A DNA stretch of 64,000 bases from Marivivens geojensis (GCF_023540835.1 NZ_JALKCU010000001.1:1116001-1180000); one strand, 5' to 3'. Positions 28,101 to 38,046 are shown, numbered from the stretch's first letter. Numbers and translations are program-made. Notes: generated by a model not told the origin, from the sequence alone.

Positions 28101-29396
28101 ATGCAAATAATGACTGCGACATTCGAAGATCACCCCCTACGCTACGCATTGGCAAATGAACTCCATGCGCGCCCTTTCCCTGTGATCAAGGCGCCGGGGC
28201 GGGCTGCGTATCTGGCGCTCAAACCTGCACAGAATGCGGTTGGTCGTGACCGCGAGGCAGATCGTGCGCACCTTATCGCGTTGCTCGACCGATTTGGCGC
28301 CTCTCATCCGCAACCCGATGCGACCCATTATTTCGGGCAGATCGGACGGCATTGGCTGAAATGGGAAAGCCATACAGAGTTTGTGACCTATACCCTCCTT
28401 GGCGATGGTGTGGCGGACCGCCCCTATGACGCGGCGACCTTTGGATTGTTCCCGACGGATTGGCTTGAGGCTGCACCAGGGACGCGTATGACGTCTGCCT
28501 TGATCCGGATTGAACCGATGCCTTCGGATGAAGAGATCACTAGACGGATCGATGACTGGTTCGTGCCAGAGAGCCTCGCCGTGAGCCGAATGCTGGACGG
28601 TGAACTGATTGTTGCAGGTGATTTCAGGATCGATCCCGCGGGCCATATGCGCTTTGCCATTTTCGCGGCGGAGGCCTGCGGGGAACGTCGGATCGGTCGT
28701 GTCGTTCAGCGCCTCTGCGAGGTTGAGACCTATAAAACCATGTCCATGTTGGGTCTTGCGCGCGCGCGGTCCATCGGGCCTGAACTGGGGAAACTAGAGC
28801 AAAAGCTCACCGCGCTTGTGACAGGGATGAGCAACCCCGAGATTGACGCGGCGGACACGCTGCAATCGCTTTTGGATGTATCTGCAGGGCTAGAGCAGTT
28901 GATCGCGCAAACCTCGTTCCGATTTGGCGCGACAGGGGCCTATGAGACCATTGTGAACCAACGGATCAGCATCATGCGCGAGGAGCGCTTTGGTGGGCGT
29001 CAGACGTTTGGTGAGTTCATGATGCGCCGCTTTGATCCCGCGATGCGCACCGTGAAATCGACGGAGAAGCGCCTGAATGATCTGTCCGAACGGGCGATCC
29101 GCGCAGGTGATCTATTGCGAACAAGGGTGGATGTGGAACGGTCCGCCCAGAACCAAGCTCTGCTGACCAGTATGGATCAGCGTTCTGACCTGCAACTGAG
29201 GCTCCAACGTACGGTCGAAGGGCTGTCTGTCGTGGCGATCAGCTACTACGCGTTGAACCTTGTTCTATATATTTTGGCGCCAGTCGAAAAACTGTTCCAC
29301 ATTGAGAAATACTGGCTCTACGCAACCGTCACGCCGACCGTTGTGATTGCGGTTTGGCTGATCTTACGCCGTATCCAGAAATCCATGCACCACTGA
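28101..29396 (+). CDS. DUF3422 membrane-anchored protein
   Basis: A 431-residue protein of the DUF3422 family. The N-terminal domain has the family opening HPLRYALANELHARPFP. Mid-region elements are FTxYT-like (TEFVTYTLLGDG), FGLFPTDWL and QRLCEVETYKTMSMLGLARA. The C-terminal part is a long helix (EKRLNDLSERAIRAGDLLRTRVDVE) followed by two transmembrane helices (residues about 375-395 and 405-425). The topology resembles a cytoplasmic sensor or a CorA-like plan, but no function is established. The start could be the ATG three codons later. It is convergent with the oppC-like gene, 11 bases apart. Confidence 0.82.
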   Translation: MQIMTATFEDHPLRYALANELHARPFPVIKAPGRAAYLALKPAQNAVGRDREADRAHLIALLDRFGASHPQPDATHYFGQIGRHWLKWESHTEFVTYTLLGDGVADRPYDAATFGLFPTDWLEAAPGTRMTSALIRIEPMPSDEEITRRIDDWFVPESLAVSRMLDGELIVAGDFRIDPAGHMRFAIFAAEACGERRIGRVVQRLCEVETYKTMSMLGLARARSIGPELGKLEQKLTALVTGMSNPEIDAADTLQSLLDVSAGLEQLIAQTSFRFGATGAYETIVNQRISIMREERFGGRQTFGEFMMRRFDPAMRTVKSTEKRLNDLSERAIRAGDLLRTRVDVERSAQNQALLTSMDQRSDLQLRLQRTVEGLSVVAISYYALNLVLYILAPVEKLFHIEKYWLYATVTPTVVIAVWLILRRIQKSMHH

Positions 29397-29407
29397 GGGC
29401 AGGGGGC

Positions 29408-30340
29408 TTAGCGCCCTCTGATCCGTGGGTCGAGAGCGTCGCGCAGACCGTCACCGATGTAGTTCACTGCCAAAACGGTCAGCGAAATCGCGAGGCCGGG
29501 CCAGATGACGCGTTCAGGGAAGCTCTCCATCCGGTCGACGCTGTCAAAAAGCAGTTTGCCCCACGTTGGGAAATCAGACGGGAAGCCAAGGCCGAGGAAC
29601 GACAGCGCGCTTTCGGTGATGATCGCGGTGGCGAGGCCGAGCGTAGCCGACACCATGATCGGCGACAGCACGTTGGGTAGTAGGTGGCGCGTGATGATTC
29701 TGCGCGACGGTGCGCCGATTGACCGCGCCGCCAGCACATATTCGCGCTCTTTGATTGTCAGCACGTCACCACGGACGATACGTGCTGTGTTCATCCATGA
29801 TGTAATCCCGATCCCCGTTACGATCAGCAGAAAGATACCGAACTCAGGCCCAAAGGCTGCCCGTAAGGCATCGCGGAACAAGAGCATCATGACGAGGAGG
29901 AGCGGCAGGAGCGGTAGCGATAGAACCAAATCGGTAAAGCGCATCAGTGGACCGTCGAGCCGTTTGAAATAGCCTGCAAGAACGCCAACCAGCGTGCCGA
30001 TGATCAGCGACAGCAACATCGCCGTCCAACCCACGGCAAGTGAGATACGCCCGCCGTACATAAGGTTTGCCAGTACATCGCGGCCAAGGTTGTCTGACCC
30101 CAAAGGATGGTTCCAACCCCATTTTTCACCGAACAACATGCCGATGTAGAATGGTCGCATGTTCTTGTTCCGAATGTCGGATTTGGTCGGGTCTAGGTCC
30201 CATAGGTATGGACCGATAATAACAAACAGGGTGATGAAGATCAGAAAAGCAAGCCCGATCATCGCACCGCGGTGTTGCCGGAATTGGTCCCAGATTTCGC
30301 GTGCTTGCGACGGCGTTTTAACGAGGGTGGCGTCAGTCAT
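29408..30340 (-). CDS. oppC: Peptide ABC transporter permease, OppC/DppC type
   Basis: A 310-residue inner-membrane permease. It has an N-terminal OppC-type membrane-proximal segment, about six helices, and the ABC coupling loop EYVLAARSIGAPSRRIITRHLLPN. The GSDNLGRDVLANLMYGGRISL region is typical of OppC/DppC. It overlaps the preceding oppB gene by eight bases. The open frame extends 14 codons further, but MTDATLVKTPSQARE is the sensible start. It is last in the five-gene transporter operon. Confidence 0.9.
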   Translation of the reverse strand: MTDATLVKTPSQAREIWDQFRQHRGAMIGLAFLIFITLFVIIGPYLWDLDPTKSDIRNKNMRPFYIGMLFGEKWGWNHPLGSDNLGRDVLANLMYGGRISLAVGWTAMLLSLIIGTLVGVLAGYFKRLDGPLMRFTDLVLSLPLLPLLLVMMLLFRDALRAAFGPEFGIFLLIVTGIGITSWMNTARIVRGDVLTIKEREYVLAARSIGAPSRRIITRHLLPNVLSPIMVSATLGLATAIITESALSFLGLGFPSDFPTWGKLLFDSVDRMESFPERVIWPGLAISLTVLAVNYIGDGLRDALDPRIRGR

Positions 30341-31340
30341 AGCGGATCCTCGGGTCGAGCAGGCCGTAGAGGACATCTGCAATCAAGTTAAAGAGAACGA
30401 TCAACACGGCAAAGATAAAGGTCAGGGTCATGACCATCGGAATGTCGTTGCCTTGAACGGCGAGGATCAACAGTTGCCCCAGCCCGTTCACCTTGAACAC
30501 CTGTTCGGTGATAATCGCACCGCCAAAGACTTGGGGGACGCCCAGTGCGATCACAGTCACCACGGGGATCATCGAATTGCGAAGCACATGGCGGAGAACG
30601 ACGACTTTTTCACGCATGCCTTTGGCACGAGCGGTGCGGACATAGTCTTGGCCTAAGTTGTCGAGCATAGAAGCCCTCATGAAACGGCTGATCTGTGCAG
30701 CGTTATAGAGCGCGAGCACAAACACAGGCATCGCCATCTGCTTGATCTGCTGGCCGAGAGAGGCCCAGCTATCAACGACCAAGGTCGTGTCATAGATGGA
30801 CGGGAACCAGCCGAGGTTCACGGAAAATACGACGATGAGTAGCACGCCTGTAAAGAAGGTTGGGACCGAAAACCCAACCATCGAGATGAACGTGCCGATC
30901 TGGTCGAACCATGAATATTGATAGTAGGCGGAGGCGATCCCGATTGGGAGCGCGATCAAGACGCCGACGACATAGGACATCCCAACCACCCAAAGGGTCT
31001 GGGGAATACGTTCGGCGATGATGTCAAAGACAGGGCTTTTCGATTGGAACGAAATGATCCGCTGAGCGCCTTCGGCGAGGTCGGTCCCAAAGAGACCATC
31101 AATCCAATACTGAGGCTCAACAACAAAGAACTGATAGAGCCAAAGGTAAAACCGCACCCACCATGGCTGATCGAGGCCGAGAGCTTCGCGCATACGTTCT
31201 TTGACTTCGGGCGGGATCGACATTGGCATTTGGGCCATCGGATCGCCGGGAGAAAGCTCGAGAAGCAAGAAAATCACCAACGCAATAAATAGCAGTGTTG
31301 GGATGGCAAGCAGAAGCCGTCGGATCGTGTAAGTCAGCAT
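30333..31340 (-). CDS. oppB: Peptide ABC transporter permease, OppB/DppB type
   Basis: A 335-residue permease beginning with the usual MLTYTIRRLLLAIPTLLFIAL helix. About six transmembrane segments and the coupling loop RTARAKGMREKVVVLRHVLRN are visible. It pairs with OppC as the membrane channel of a peptide importer. A stem-loop lies between the binding-protein stop and this start. A periplasmic insertion of about 40 residues (QFFVVEPQYWIDGLFGTDL) fits the DppB/OppB class. Confidence 0.92.
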   Translation of the reverse strand: MLTYTIRRLLLAIPTLLFIALVIFLLLELSPGDPMAQMPMSIPPEVKERMREALGLDQPWWVRFYLWLYQFFVVEPQYWIDGLFGTDLAEGAQRIISFQSKSPVFDIIAERIPQTLWVVGMSYVVGVLIALPIGIASAYYQYSWFDQIGTFISMVGFSVPTFFTGVLLIVVFSVNLGWFPSIYDTTLVVDSWASLGQQIKQMAMPVFVLALYNAAQISRFMRASMLDNLGQDYVRTARAKGMREKVVVLRHVLRNSMIPVVTVIALGVPQVFGGAIITEQVFKVNGLGQLLILAVQGNDIPMVMTLTFIFAVLIVLFNLIADVLYGLLDPRIRYD

Positions 31341-31374
31341 GAGTGGGGTAATCCGCTGCGGTCAGGATAGTTTA

Positions 31375-31399
31375 GGCGCGGCAGGTAAGCCGCCGCGCC
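31375..31399 (-). other. Intercistronic hairpin between oppA-like and oppB-like genes
   Basis: GGCGCGGC and GCCGCGCC form a perfect 8-base-pair stem around nine bases, directly after the binding-protein stop. There is no T run. Such hairpins often stabilise the upstream message so that the binding protein is made in excess over the permeases. Confidence 0.6.
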
Positions 31400-31407
31400 C
31401 GTTAGGA

Positions 31408-33111
31408 TTATTCGCTACGGAACCAGTCAGCAGCATTCCACAGTTCAGAGTCCCAAGTGTTCAGGACAACACCGCCCAGCGTGTTGGATTTCGCGGACAC
31501 ACGGCCACGGTCCACCAGCGGGATGATGATGTTGCTGTCTTTGGTCAGGTAGTCGTTCATCGCACGTGCCAGCGCACCGCGAGCTTCCAACTCACCTGTT
31601 TGACCCAGTTCAGTGATCATCGCGTCATAGGCAGGATCACAAACGCGGTTGATGTTCTCACCTTGCCACTGAGTTTCGGGGCTTGGGATCTGGTCGCATT
31701 TGTAAGCGGACAGATAAGCCTGCGGGTCAGTGCCTGGGAAGTTGTTCGCATACATCTCTACGTCAGCATAGAAACGCTGGAAGGTATCTGGCGAACCTGG
31801 GTCACCACCAAAGTAGACCGACGCGTCGATGTTGCGAAGTTCAACCGACAGACCGATTTCTTCCCACCATTCTTTGATCAGGGCTTGGAAGTCCTGACGC
31901 ACGGCGTTGGTCGAGGTCTGGTAGAGGATCGTCATCGGCTGACCATCTGGTGTTTCACGCACGCCGTCGCCGTTGGTGTCCACATAGCCGCCCGCATCCA
32001 GAAGCGCTTTCGCACGGTCCAGATCTTGGGTCAGACACGCGGTGTTGTCCGATGCGTAGAGCGCAGGCGCAGGGACGAGGTTACAGGTTGCACGACCTGC
32101 CTGACCATAGCCAACCTCAACCAGAAGATCGCGGTCGATCGCGATGGACATCGCTTCGCGGACGGCTGGGTCAGAGAGGTAGGGGTGCGGATGAGCAACG
32201 GTCGAACGTTCGCCTTCTGGCAGGTCCGGCGATGGGTTGGTGAGGTTGATCTCGATGCGTTCGACAAGCGTGCCGAAGCCAGAGATTGGTTCGCCTTTGC
32301 CACCAGCGGCCAGTTCTTCGATCACGTCAGGTGCGAGCTGGAGGTTCCATGCGTAGTCAAACTCGCCGGTTTCCATAACCGCACGACCCGCTGCCATAGC
32401 ATCACCGCCGCCCTTGAGCGTTGCGGTCGCGAAGGCAGGTTTTGCGGGATCACGATAGTTCGCGTTTGCAATAAACTGGATCACGTCGTTCACGCGGAAG
32501 TCGGTAACAACGAACGGACCAGTGCCGATGGGCATAAAGTTTGCGTCGGTGCAGGTCGGAGCATTCGCACCGAGACAGTTAGCAAACTGTGCGGCCTGAA
32601 TGATCGGGCTCTCATGACCAACGAAGGGCTGGTAAGGGTTCGGCATCGGGTATTCGAATTTGACGACCACGGTGCGGTCATCGGCAGCTGTTACGCTTTC
32701 GATACCAACGAATTTAGCGCCCTGCGCACAGCCACCACCTTCGGCGGTGCAGTATTCATAGGTAAAGACCACATCGTTAGCAGTCACTGGGCTACCATCG
32801 GACCACAGTAGACCCTCTTTGATGACCCAAGTGATCTGGGTGAGGTCTTCGGTCACGCCGCCGTTTTCAACGGTCGGTACGCTCTCGGCGAGGTAGGGGA
32901 CCATCGCGCCGTCTTGGTCATAACGTGCAAGCGGTTCGAGGGTCAGGGATGCTGCCTCGATGTCCTTGGTGCCGCCCGAAAGATACGGGTTCATGGTGGA
33001 CGGCGCTTGCCAATAGATGATGTTCACATGGCCGTCGCTTCCGCGCTCGGCAAAGGCGGGTGCGGCGGCAAGGCCGACAACAGCGCCCATTAGGATCGTC
33101 TTAATCTTCAT
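31408..33111 (-). CDS. oppA: Peptide-binding protein of the ABC transporter (family 5)
   Basis: A 567-residue periplasmic binding protein of solute-binding family 5. It has a signal peptide (MKIKTILMGAVVGLAAAPAFA) and a mature start followed by VNIIYWQAPSTMNPYLSGG. Family markers include ITWVIKEGLLWSDGSPVTANDVVFTYEY and REAMSIAIDRDLLVEVGYG. Length and plan fit an oligopeptide or dipeptide binder, but ligands of this family range from peptides to sugars and nickel. It sits between the ATPase and permease genes. Its ribosome site is AGGAGAGGA directly before the ATG. Confidence 0.9.
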   Translation of the reverse strand: MKIKTILMGAVVGLAAAPAFAERGSDGHVNIIYWQAPSTMNPYLSGGTKDIEAASLTLEPLARYDQDGAMVPYLAESVPTVENGGVTEDLTQITWVIKEGLLWSDGSPVTANDVVFTYEYCTAEGGGCAQGAKFVGIESVTAADDRTVVVKFEYPMPNPYQPFVGHESPIIQAAQFANCLGANAPTCTDANFMPIGTGPFVVTDFRVNDVIQFIANANYRDPAKPAFATATLKGGGDAMAAGRAVMETGEFDYAWNLQLAPDVIEELAAGGKGEPISGFGTLVERIEINLTNPSPDLPEGERSTVAHPHPYLSDPAVREAMSIAIDRDLLVEVGYGQAGRATCNLVPAPALYASDNTACLTQDLDRAKALLDAGGYVDTNGDGVRETPDGQPMTILYQTSTNAVRQDFQALIKEWWEEIGLSVELRNIDASVYFGGDPGSPDTFQRFYADVEMYANNFPGTDPQAYLSAYKCDQIPSPETQWQGENINRVCDPAYDAMITELGQTGELEARGALARAMNDYLTKDSNIIIPLVDRGRVSAKSNTLGGVVLNTWDSELWNAADWFRSE

Positions 33112-33168
33112 TTTCCTCTCCTATTGTGATGGCCCAAAGGCCGCTCGGAACGGGTGGTTTCCCGCTCT

Positions 33169-34155
33169 TCAGTTTTGATAAAGGTGGCAGGCCGTAACAT
33201 GTCCGGGGGCAAGCTCCACCGAAGCTGGTTCGACCTCTTTGCAGATGTCCATGACCTTTGGGCAGCGCGTACAGAAGTTGCAGCCCTTGGGCGGGTTGGA
33301 CGGGGACGGAACATCGCCCTGCAACACAATCCGTTCCCCACGTGCATCAGCCGAAGGGTCGGGTTCTGGAACCGCAGACAACAGCGCCTGCGTGTAGGGG
33401 TGTTTGGGCGCGGTGTAGAGAATGTCCGACGGTGCGATCTCTACGATTTTGCCCAGATACATGACGGCCACACGGTCCGCGATGTGGCGGACCATCGAAA
33501 GGTCGTGGCTGATAAACAGATAGGTCAGGCCAAACTGCTCTTGCAGGTCCTCAAGCAGGTTCACAACCTGCGCTTGAATGGACACGTCAAGCGCGGCAAT
33601 CGGTTCGTCACAAACGATGAACTTTGGGTTCAGGGCCAGCGCACGCGCAATCCCGATCCGTTGCCGTTGTCCACCCGAAAACGCATGGGGATACCGGCCC
33701 GCAAAGGCGCGGTTCAAACCCACAGCGTCCATCAATTCTAGCACCTTCTCACGTTTCTCCGCAGCAGACAGCGTCGTGTGTTCGTCAAGAGGTTCGCGAA
33801 TGATCGCCTCAACCGTCATACGCGGGTTGAGCGAGGCTTGCGGGTCCTGAAACACCATCTGCATGACAGGGCGCATTGACCGCAGGTCGGATTGATCTTT
33901 AGTGCCAATCTCTGCGCCATCAATCGTGATCTCGCCTTCGGTAATGTCGTAGAGCCGCAGAACAGCGCGCCCGCAGGTCGATTTACCGCAGCCCGATTCA
34001 CCGACGAGGCCGAGCGTTTCGCCTTCGAACACGTCAAAGGACACGCCATCAACGGCTTTCACCTCGCCCGTGCGTTTGCGGAACAGGCCCGAATAGATCG
34101 GGAAATGCATTTTCAGGTCGCGAACGCGAACCAGTGGGGTGTGGGCATCAAACAT
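33169..34155 (-). CDS. oppF: Peptide ABC transporter ATPase, OppF/DppF type
   Basis: A 328-residue ATPase with Walker [11 protein letters not shown]-loop [12 protein letters not shown], signature [15 protein letters not shown] and Walker [13 protein letters not shown]. The C-terminal oligopeptide-transporter extension has a CxxCP-like cysteine stretch ([14 protein letters not shown]), as expected for this subclass. It overlaps the preceding oppD gene by eight bases. With OppD it forms the heterodimeric motor. Confidence 0.94.
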   Translation of the reverse strand: MFDAHTPLVRVRDLKMHFPIYSGLFRKRTGEVKAVDGVSFDVFEGETLGLVGESGCGKSTCGRAVLRLYDITEGEITIDGAEIGTKDQSDLRSMRPVMQMVFQDPQASLNPRMTVEAIIREPLDEHTTLSAAEKREKVLELMDAVGLNRAFAGRYPHAFSGGQRQRIGIARALALNPKFIVCDEPIAALDVSIQAQVVNLLEDLQEQFGLTYLFISHDLSMVRHIADRVAVMYLGKIVEIAPSDILYTAPKHPYTQALLSAVPEPDPSADARGERIVLQGDVPSPSNPPKGCNFCTRCPKVMDICKEVEPASVELAPGHVTACHLYQN

Positions 34156-35146
34156 GGGCCACCTCAGGTTCTACGAGGAAGCAGGCCGCATCATGGCCGT
34201 TGCCGATCCCGTATCTGGCGGGGTTTTCTGTGCCACAGCGCGGCATTGCATGCGGGCAACGATCGCGGAAGGAACAGGCGTTCGGGGCTGAGGATAAGAT
34301 CGGGGGTTGACCTTCGATCACCGTCAACCGTTTCGCGCGTTCGCCCGACAGGGACGGCACCGTTTTCAGCAGGGCCTTTGTGTAGGGATGCTGCGGATTG
34401 CGGAACAGTTCTTTCACAGGTGCATGTTCGACGACTTGCCCGCCATACATGACCATCACCCGATCTGCGATGCCCGCAATCACGCCAAGGTCATGGGTGA
34501 TCCAGATCACTGCCATTCCCAAACGGTCCCGCAAATCCTTCATCAGCTCAAGGATCTGCGCCTGAATGGTCACGTCGAGCGCGGTTGTCGGTTCGTCCGC
34601 AATCAGCACCTTTGGATCACAGGCCAACGCGATCGCGATCATCACGCGCTGACGCATCCCACCCGAAAACTGGTGAGGGTAATCGTCCAGCCGTCGCGCG
34701 GCATCAGGAATACCAACCAGCTCTAAAAGCTCTTGTGCGCGTTTCTTCGCGTCCCGCTTGGACAGGCCCATGTGGGTCCGTAGCGGCTCCATAATTTGGA
34801 AGCCGACGGTAAACACAGGGTTGAGCGAAGTCATCGGGTCCTGAAACACAAACCCGATTTCGCCGCCACGGACAGTGCGCAGTTCATCATCCGAAAGTTG
34901 TAAAAGGTCCCGCCCGTCGAACATCGCGCGGCCATTTCGGACCTCTGCAGGTGGCATCGGCAATAGCTTCAGCAACGACATCATGGTGACCGATTTGCCC
35001 GATCCGCTCTCACCGACCACACCCAGTAGCTCCCCTGCGCGGAGATCAAAATCGACGTGGTTGACCGCATGGATTTCACCCTTGCGGGTGTTAAAAACGG
35101 TCTGAAGCCCCTCCACACTGAGGATGGGCTTAACAGTGTCTGGCAC
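34148..35146 (-). CDS. oppD: Peptide ABC transporter ATPase, OppD/DppD type
   Basis: A 332-residue ATPase with Walker [23 protein letters not shown], signature [15 protein letters not shown] and Walker [13 protein letters not shown]. The C-terminal extension includes [14 protein letters not shown]. It is the first gene of the transporter operon, divergent from the FAD oxidase over a 274-base region. That region contains inverted TTTGACCAAACG/CGTTTGGTCAAA sites. Confidence 0.94.
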   Translation of the reverse strand: MPDTVKPILSVEGLQTVFNTRKGEIHAVNHVDFDLRAGELLGVVGESGSGKSVTMMSLLKLLPMPPAEVRNGRAMFDGRDLLQLSDDELRTVRGGEIGFVFQDPMTSLNPVFTVGFQIMEPLRTHMGLSKRDAKKRAQELLELVGIPDAARRLDDYPHQFSGGMRQRVMIAIALACDPKVLIADEPTTALDVTIQAQILELMKDLRDRLGMAVIWITHDLGVIAGIADRVMVMYGGQVVEHAPVKELFRNPQHPYTKALLKTVPSLSGERAKRLTVIEGQPPILSSAPNACSFRDRCPHAMPRCGTENPARYGIGNGHDAACFLVEPEVAHV

Positions 35147-35216
35147 GAGGCGACCCTCCGCAAGTGGTTCAAATCAAAGTAGAAAAAGTCTGTTCTTTGA
35201 TCTGTGAAACGTAGAA

Positions 35217-35348
35217 TTTGACCAAACGGTAGCATGAAAAAAGCTGACTCGCAAGACGAATTTGTGACAGTCGTAGGCTGACCTTACGAAACTATGAGGT
35301 GTGATCGCTGAAACCCTTTGCTGCTAAAGATTTAAGCGTTTGGTCAAA
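35217..35348. promoter_or_regulatory. Inverted pair of TTTG(A/G)(C/T)CAAA sites between oppD and the FAD oxidase
   Basis: TTTGACCAAACG (35217-35228) and its exact reverse complement CGTTTGGTCAAA (35337-35348) lie on either side of the divergent promoter region, 108 bases apart. Each is itself nearly palindromic. The core resembles the TTTGATCAAA sites upstream of ornithine decarboxylase. This looks like a divergent operator pair. Confidence 0.5.
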
Positions 35349-35420
35349 AATTTTCATTGCCTCACGCTAAAGACTTGCGAAGGTGAAATCGGCGGGTCAG
35401 CTTTGGGATGAGAGGTAAAA

Positions 35421-36761
35421 ATGATCAAATTCCCGATTCTCGACTCATCTCCAGTTGAACACGATGCGCCGCTTCCTGATGCGGCCGACGTCGTGGTGAT
35501 TGGCGCTGGCGTGGTCGGTGTGATGACCGCGTGGGAACTGGCGCGTCAGGGGCAAAAGGTCGTGCTCTTGGAAAAAGGGCGCGTGGCATGTGAACAGTCG
35601 TCGCGGAATTGGGGTTGGATACGGGCGCAGGGGCGTGACCCTGCAGAGCTGCCGATCGTTATGGAAGCGAGGCAGATGTGGCGCGTTATGGCGGCCGAAG
35701 CTGGCGAAGATATTGGTCTGCGGACAAGCGGCGTGGCTTACCTCGCGAGACGTGAAAAGGACTTGGCCGATTACGAAGCGTGGATGCCCTATGCCCGCGA
35801 TGCGGGGCTCGATACTCGAATGCTGACGCGGGCTGAGGCCGCTGATCTGATGCCCTCACAGAAATGGGCGGGGGCTATGTATACGGCCTCTGACATGAAG
35901 GCAGAACCGTGGTTGGCCGTTCCAGCGATGGCACGTGCTGCTGCGCGTGCAGGCGTTATGATCCGCGAAAATTGCGCCGTGCGTGGGTTGGACATCGCGG
36001 CAGGTCGCGTGGTTGGTGTTGTGACTGAGGCGGGCCGTATAGCAGCGGATCGTGTTGTCCTGTCCGGCGGGGCGTGGTCGTCGTTGTTCTTGCGACGTTA
36101 TGGTATTTCTATCCCACAACTGTCCGTGCGGGCGACCGTTGCGGCGACGACGCCGTTGCCAGAGGTCTTTGCGGGCGGAGGTGTCGATGATCAGATCGCG
36201 TTCCGTCATCGCGCCGACGGTGGTTATTCCCTCGCGGCTGGTGGGTTCCACGAGTTGTTTATCGGACCAGACGCGTTTCGGGCGCTGCCGAAATTTCTGA
36301 AGCAATTGGCCAAGGACCCTTTTGGGACGTGCTACAAATTCTGCGCGCCAAAGGGCTACCCCGATGCGTGGACGACCCGGCGAAACTGGTCAGACGATGA
36401 AGCGTCACCGTTTGAGGTGATGCGCATTCTGAACCCTGCGCCGAACCTGCGCAAAGTCGAGGATGTCCGCCAAAAATTCGTTGAATCCTTCCCGCAATTG
36501 GGTGAGGTGAAAATCGCGACTGCTTGGGCGGGGATGATTGATACGATGCCCGATATGGTGCCGATAGTGGATCATGTTCCGAACCTGCAGGGTCTGACGC
36601 TCGCAACGGGTATGTCTGGTCACGGGTTTGGCATCGGGCCAGGGATCGGGCGGGTGACGGCACAGTTGGTTAACGGGCAAACACCGTCGCATGACCTGAC
36701 ACGTTTCCGATTTGACCGCTTCACCGATGGCAGCCCAATCTGCATGGGGCCGAGCCTCTGA
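35421..36761 (+). CDS. FAD-dependent oxidoreductase of the DAO family (amino acid or amine oxidase type)
   Basis: A 446-residue flavoprotein with the N-terminal Rossmann FAD site VVVIGAGVVGVMTAWELARQG and acidic residue E at VLLEKGRV. The C-terminal ATGMSGHGFGIGPGIGRVTAQLV is the usual DAO flavin-contact segment. DAO-fold enzymes oxidise D-amino acids, sarcosine, glycine or related amines. The specific substrate is unknown. It diverges from the peptide transporter and is followed 64 bases later by an M20 amidohydrolase, suggesting amino acid or peptide catabolism. Confidence 0.83.
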   Translation: MIKFPILDSSPVEHDAPLPDAADVVVIGAGVVGVMTAWELARQGQKVVLLEKGRVACEQSSRNWGWIRAQGRDPAELPIVMEARQMWRVMAAEAGEDIGLRTSGVAYLARREKDLADYEAWMPYARDAGLDTRMLTRAEAADLMPSQKWAGAMYTASDMKAEPWLAVPAMARAAARAGVMIRENCAVRGLDIAAGRVVGVVTEAGRIAADRVVLSGGAWSSLFLRRYGISIPQLSVRATVAATTPLPEVFAGGGVDDQIAFRHRADGGYSLAAGGFHELFIGPDAFRALPKFLKQLAKDPFGTCYKFCAPKGYPDAWTTRRNWSDDEASPFEVMRILNPAPNLRKVEDVRQKFVESFPQLGEVKIATAWAGMIDTMPDMVPIVDHVPNLQGLTLATGMSGHGFGIGPGIGRVTAQLVNGQTPSHDLTRFRFDRFTDGSPICMGPSL

Positions 36762-36825
36762 CCCCTTGAACCGCTGCGTGCTTTGCACCAGTTTTGTATA
36801 AATGATCAAAAGAATGGAGGGGCAC

Positions 36826-37989
36826 ATGCCCGTCAAAAATCGCCTAGCAGAATTGCACCATGAGATCACCGAATGGCGACGTGATTTGCACGAACACCCC
36901 GAAATTCTGTTTGAAACCCATCGCACCGCCGCTGTTGTCGCTGAAAAGCTCGATAGCTTTGGCTGTGATGAGATCGTCACGGGCATCGGTCGTACGGGCG
37001 TTGTTGGTGTGATCAAAGGTAAGACCGACACCAAAGGCATGGTAGTTGGCCTGCGGGCGGACATGGATGCGCTTCCGATCCTTGAGGCAACAGGTCTGCC
37101 CTATGCGTCGAAAACCGAGGGCGCGATGCATGCCTGTGGTCACGACGGCCACACCGCGATGCTCTTGGGCGCTGCGAAATACCTTGCAGAAACGCGGAAC
37201 TTTGACGGCACTGTGGTCGTAATCTTCCAACCCGCCGAAGAAGGCGGCGGCGGTGGTCGCGAAATGTGTGCGGACGGCATGATGGATCGTTGGAATATTC
37301 AAGAGGTCTACGGCATGCACAACTGGCCGGGTGTTCCTGCCGGATCGTTCGCCATTCGTCCGGGTGCATTTTTCGCTGCGACCGACCAGTTTAAGATCGT
37401 CGTTGAAGGGCGGGGCGGTCACGCAGCAAAACCGCATGAGACGATTGATCCGGTTGTCACATCGGCGCAGATCATTACTGCGCTTCAATCCATCGCGAGC
37501 CGTAATGCCGATCCCGTCGAACAGATCGTCGTTTCGGTCACATCCGTTGAGAGCAGCTCGACCGCGTTTAACGTAATCCCGCAGCGCGTCACACTCAAAG
37601 GCACCGTGCGCACCATGTCCCGTCACAACCGCGATCTGGCCGAGGATCGTCTAAGCAAAATAGCTGACCTTACCGCAGCTGCGATGGGGGCGAAGGCCGA
37701 GGTGAATTATTATCGCGGTTATCCTGTGATGGTGAACCACGAAGAACAGACCGCCTTTGCGGCTGAGGTGGCGACATCTGTGTCGGGTGCCTGTGCCGAA
37801 GCGCCTCTTGTTATGGGCGGTGAGGACTTTGCCTATATGCTGGAGGAACGTCCTGGGGCCTATATCCTCGTCGGGAACGGGGACACCGCGATGGTCCACC
37901 ACCCCGAATATAACTTTAACGACGAAGCCATTCCTGCGGGCTGTAGCTGGTGGGCGGAAATCGTTGAACGGCGGATGCCCGCCGCCTGA
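36826..37989 (+). CDS. M20-family amidohydrolase (aminoacylase/hippurate hydrolase type)
   Basis: A 387-residue metal-dependent amidohydrolase. The metal-site motifs are LRADMDALPI, MHACGHDGHTAMLLG and FQPAEEGGGGG with the catalytic glutamate. GHAAKPHETIDPV marks the lid domain and MGGEDFAYMLEERPG the final ligand loop. Such enzymes deacylate N-acyl amino acids such as hippurate or N-acetylated residues. The start ATG 36826 is chosen because GGAGGGG lies three bases upstream of it. The upstream ATGs are part of the ribosome-site region. Confidence 0.9.
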   Translation: MPVKNRLAELHHEITEWRRDLHEHPEILFETHRTAAVVAEKLDSFGCDEIVTGIGRTGVVGVIKGKTDTKGMVVGLRADMDALPILEATGLPYASKTEGAMHACGHDGHTAMLLGAAKYLAETRNFDGTVVVIFQPAEEGGGGGREMCADGMMDRWNIQEVYGMHNWPGVPAGSFAIRPGAFFAATDQFKIVVEGRGGHAAKPHETIDPVVTSAQIITALQSIASRNADPVEQIVVSVTSVESSSTAFNVIPQRVTLKGTVRTMSRHNRDLAEDRLSKIADLTAAAMGAKAEVNYYRGYPVMVNHEEQTAFAAEVATSVSGACAEAPLVMGGEDFAYMLEERPGAYILVGNGDTAMVHHPEYNFNDEAIPAGCSWWAEIVERRMPAA

Positions 37990-38046
37990 TCCCGTTGCAG
38001 AAACGCGCCGCATGTGCCATTCCAGAACAAAGTAATGGGAGGTCAC

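Noticed and set aside
31339-32811. 490-codon plus-strand frame opposite the peptide-binding protein
   Set aside because: It is antisense to a clear signal-peptide-bearing gene; the sequence is not protein-like.
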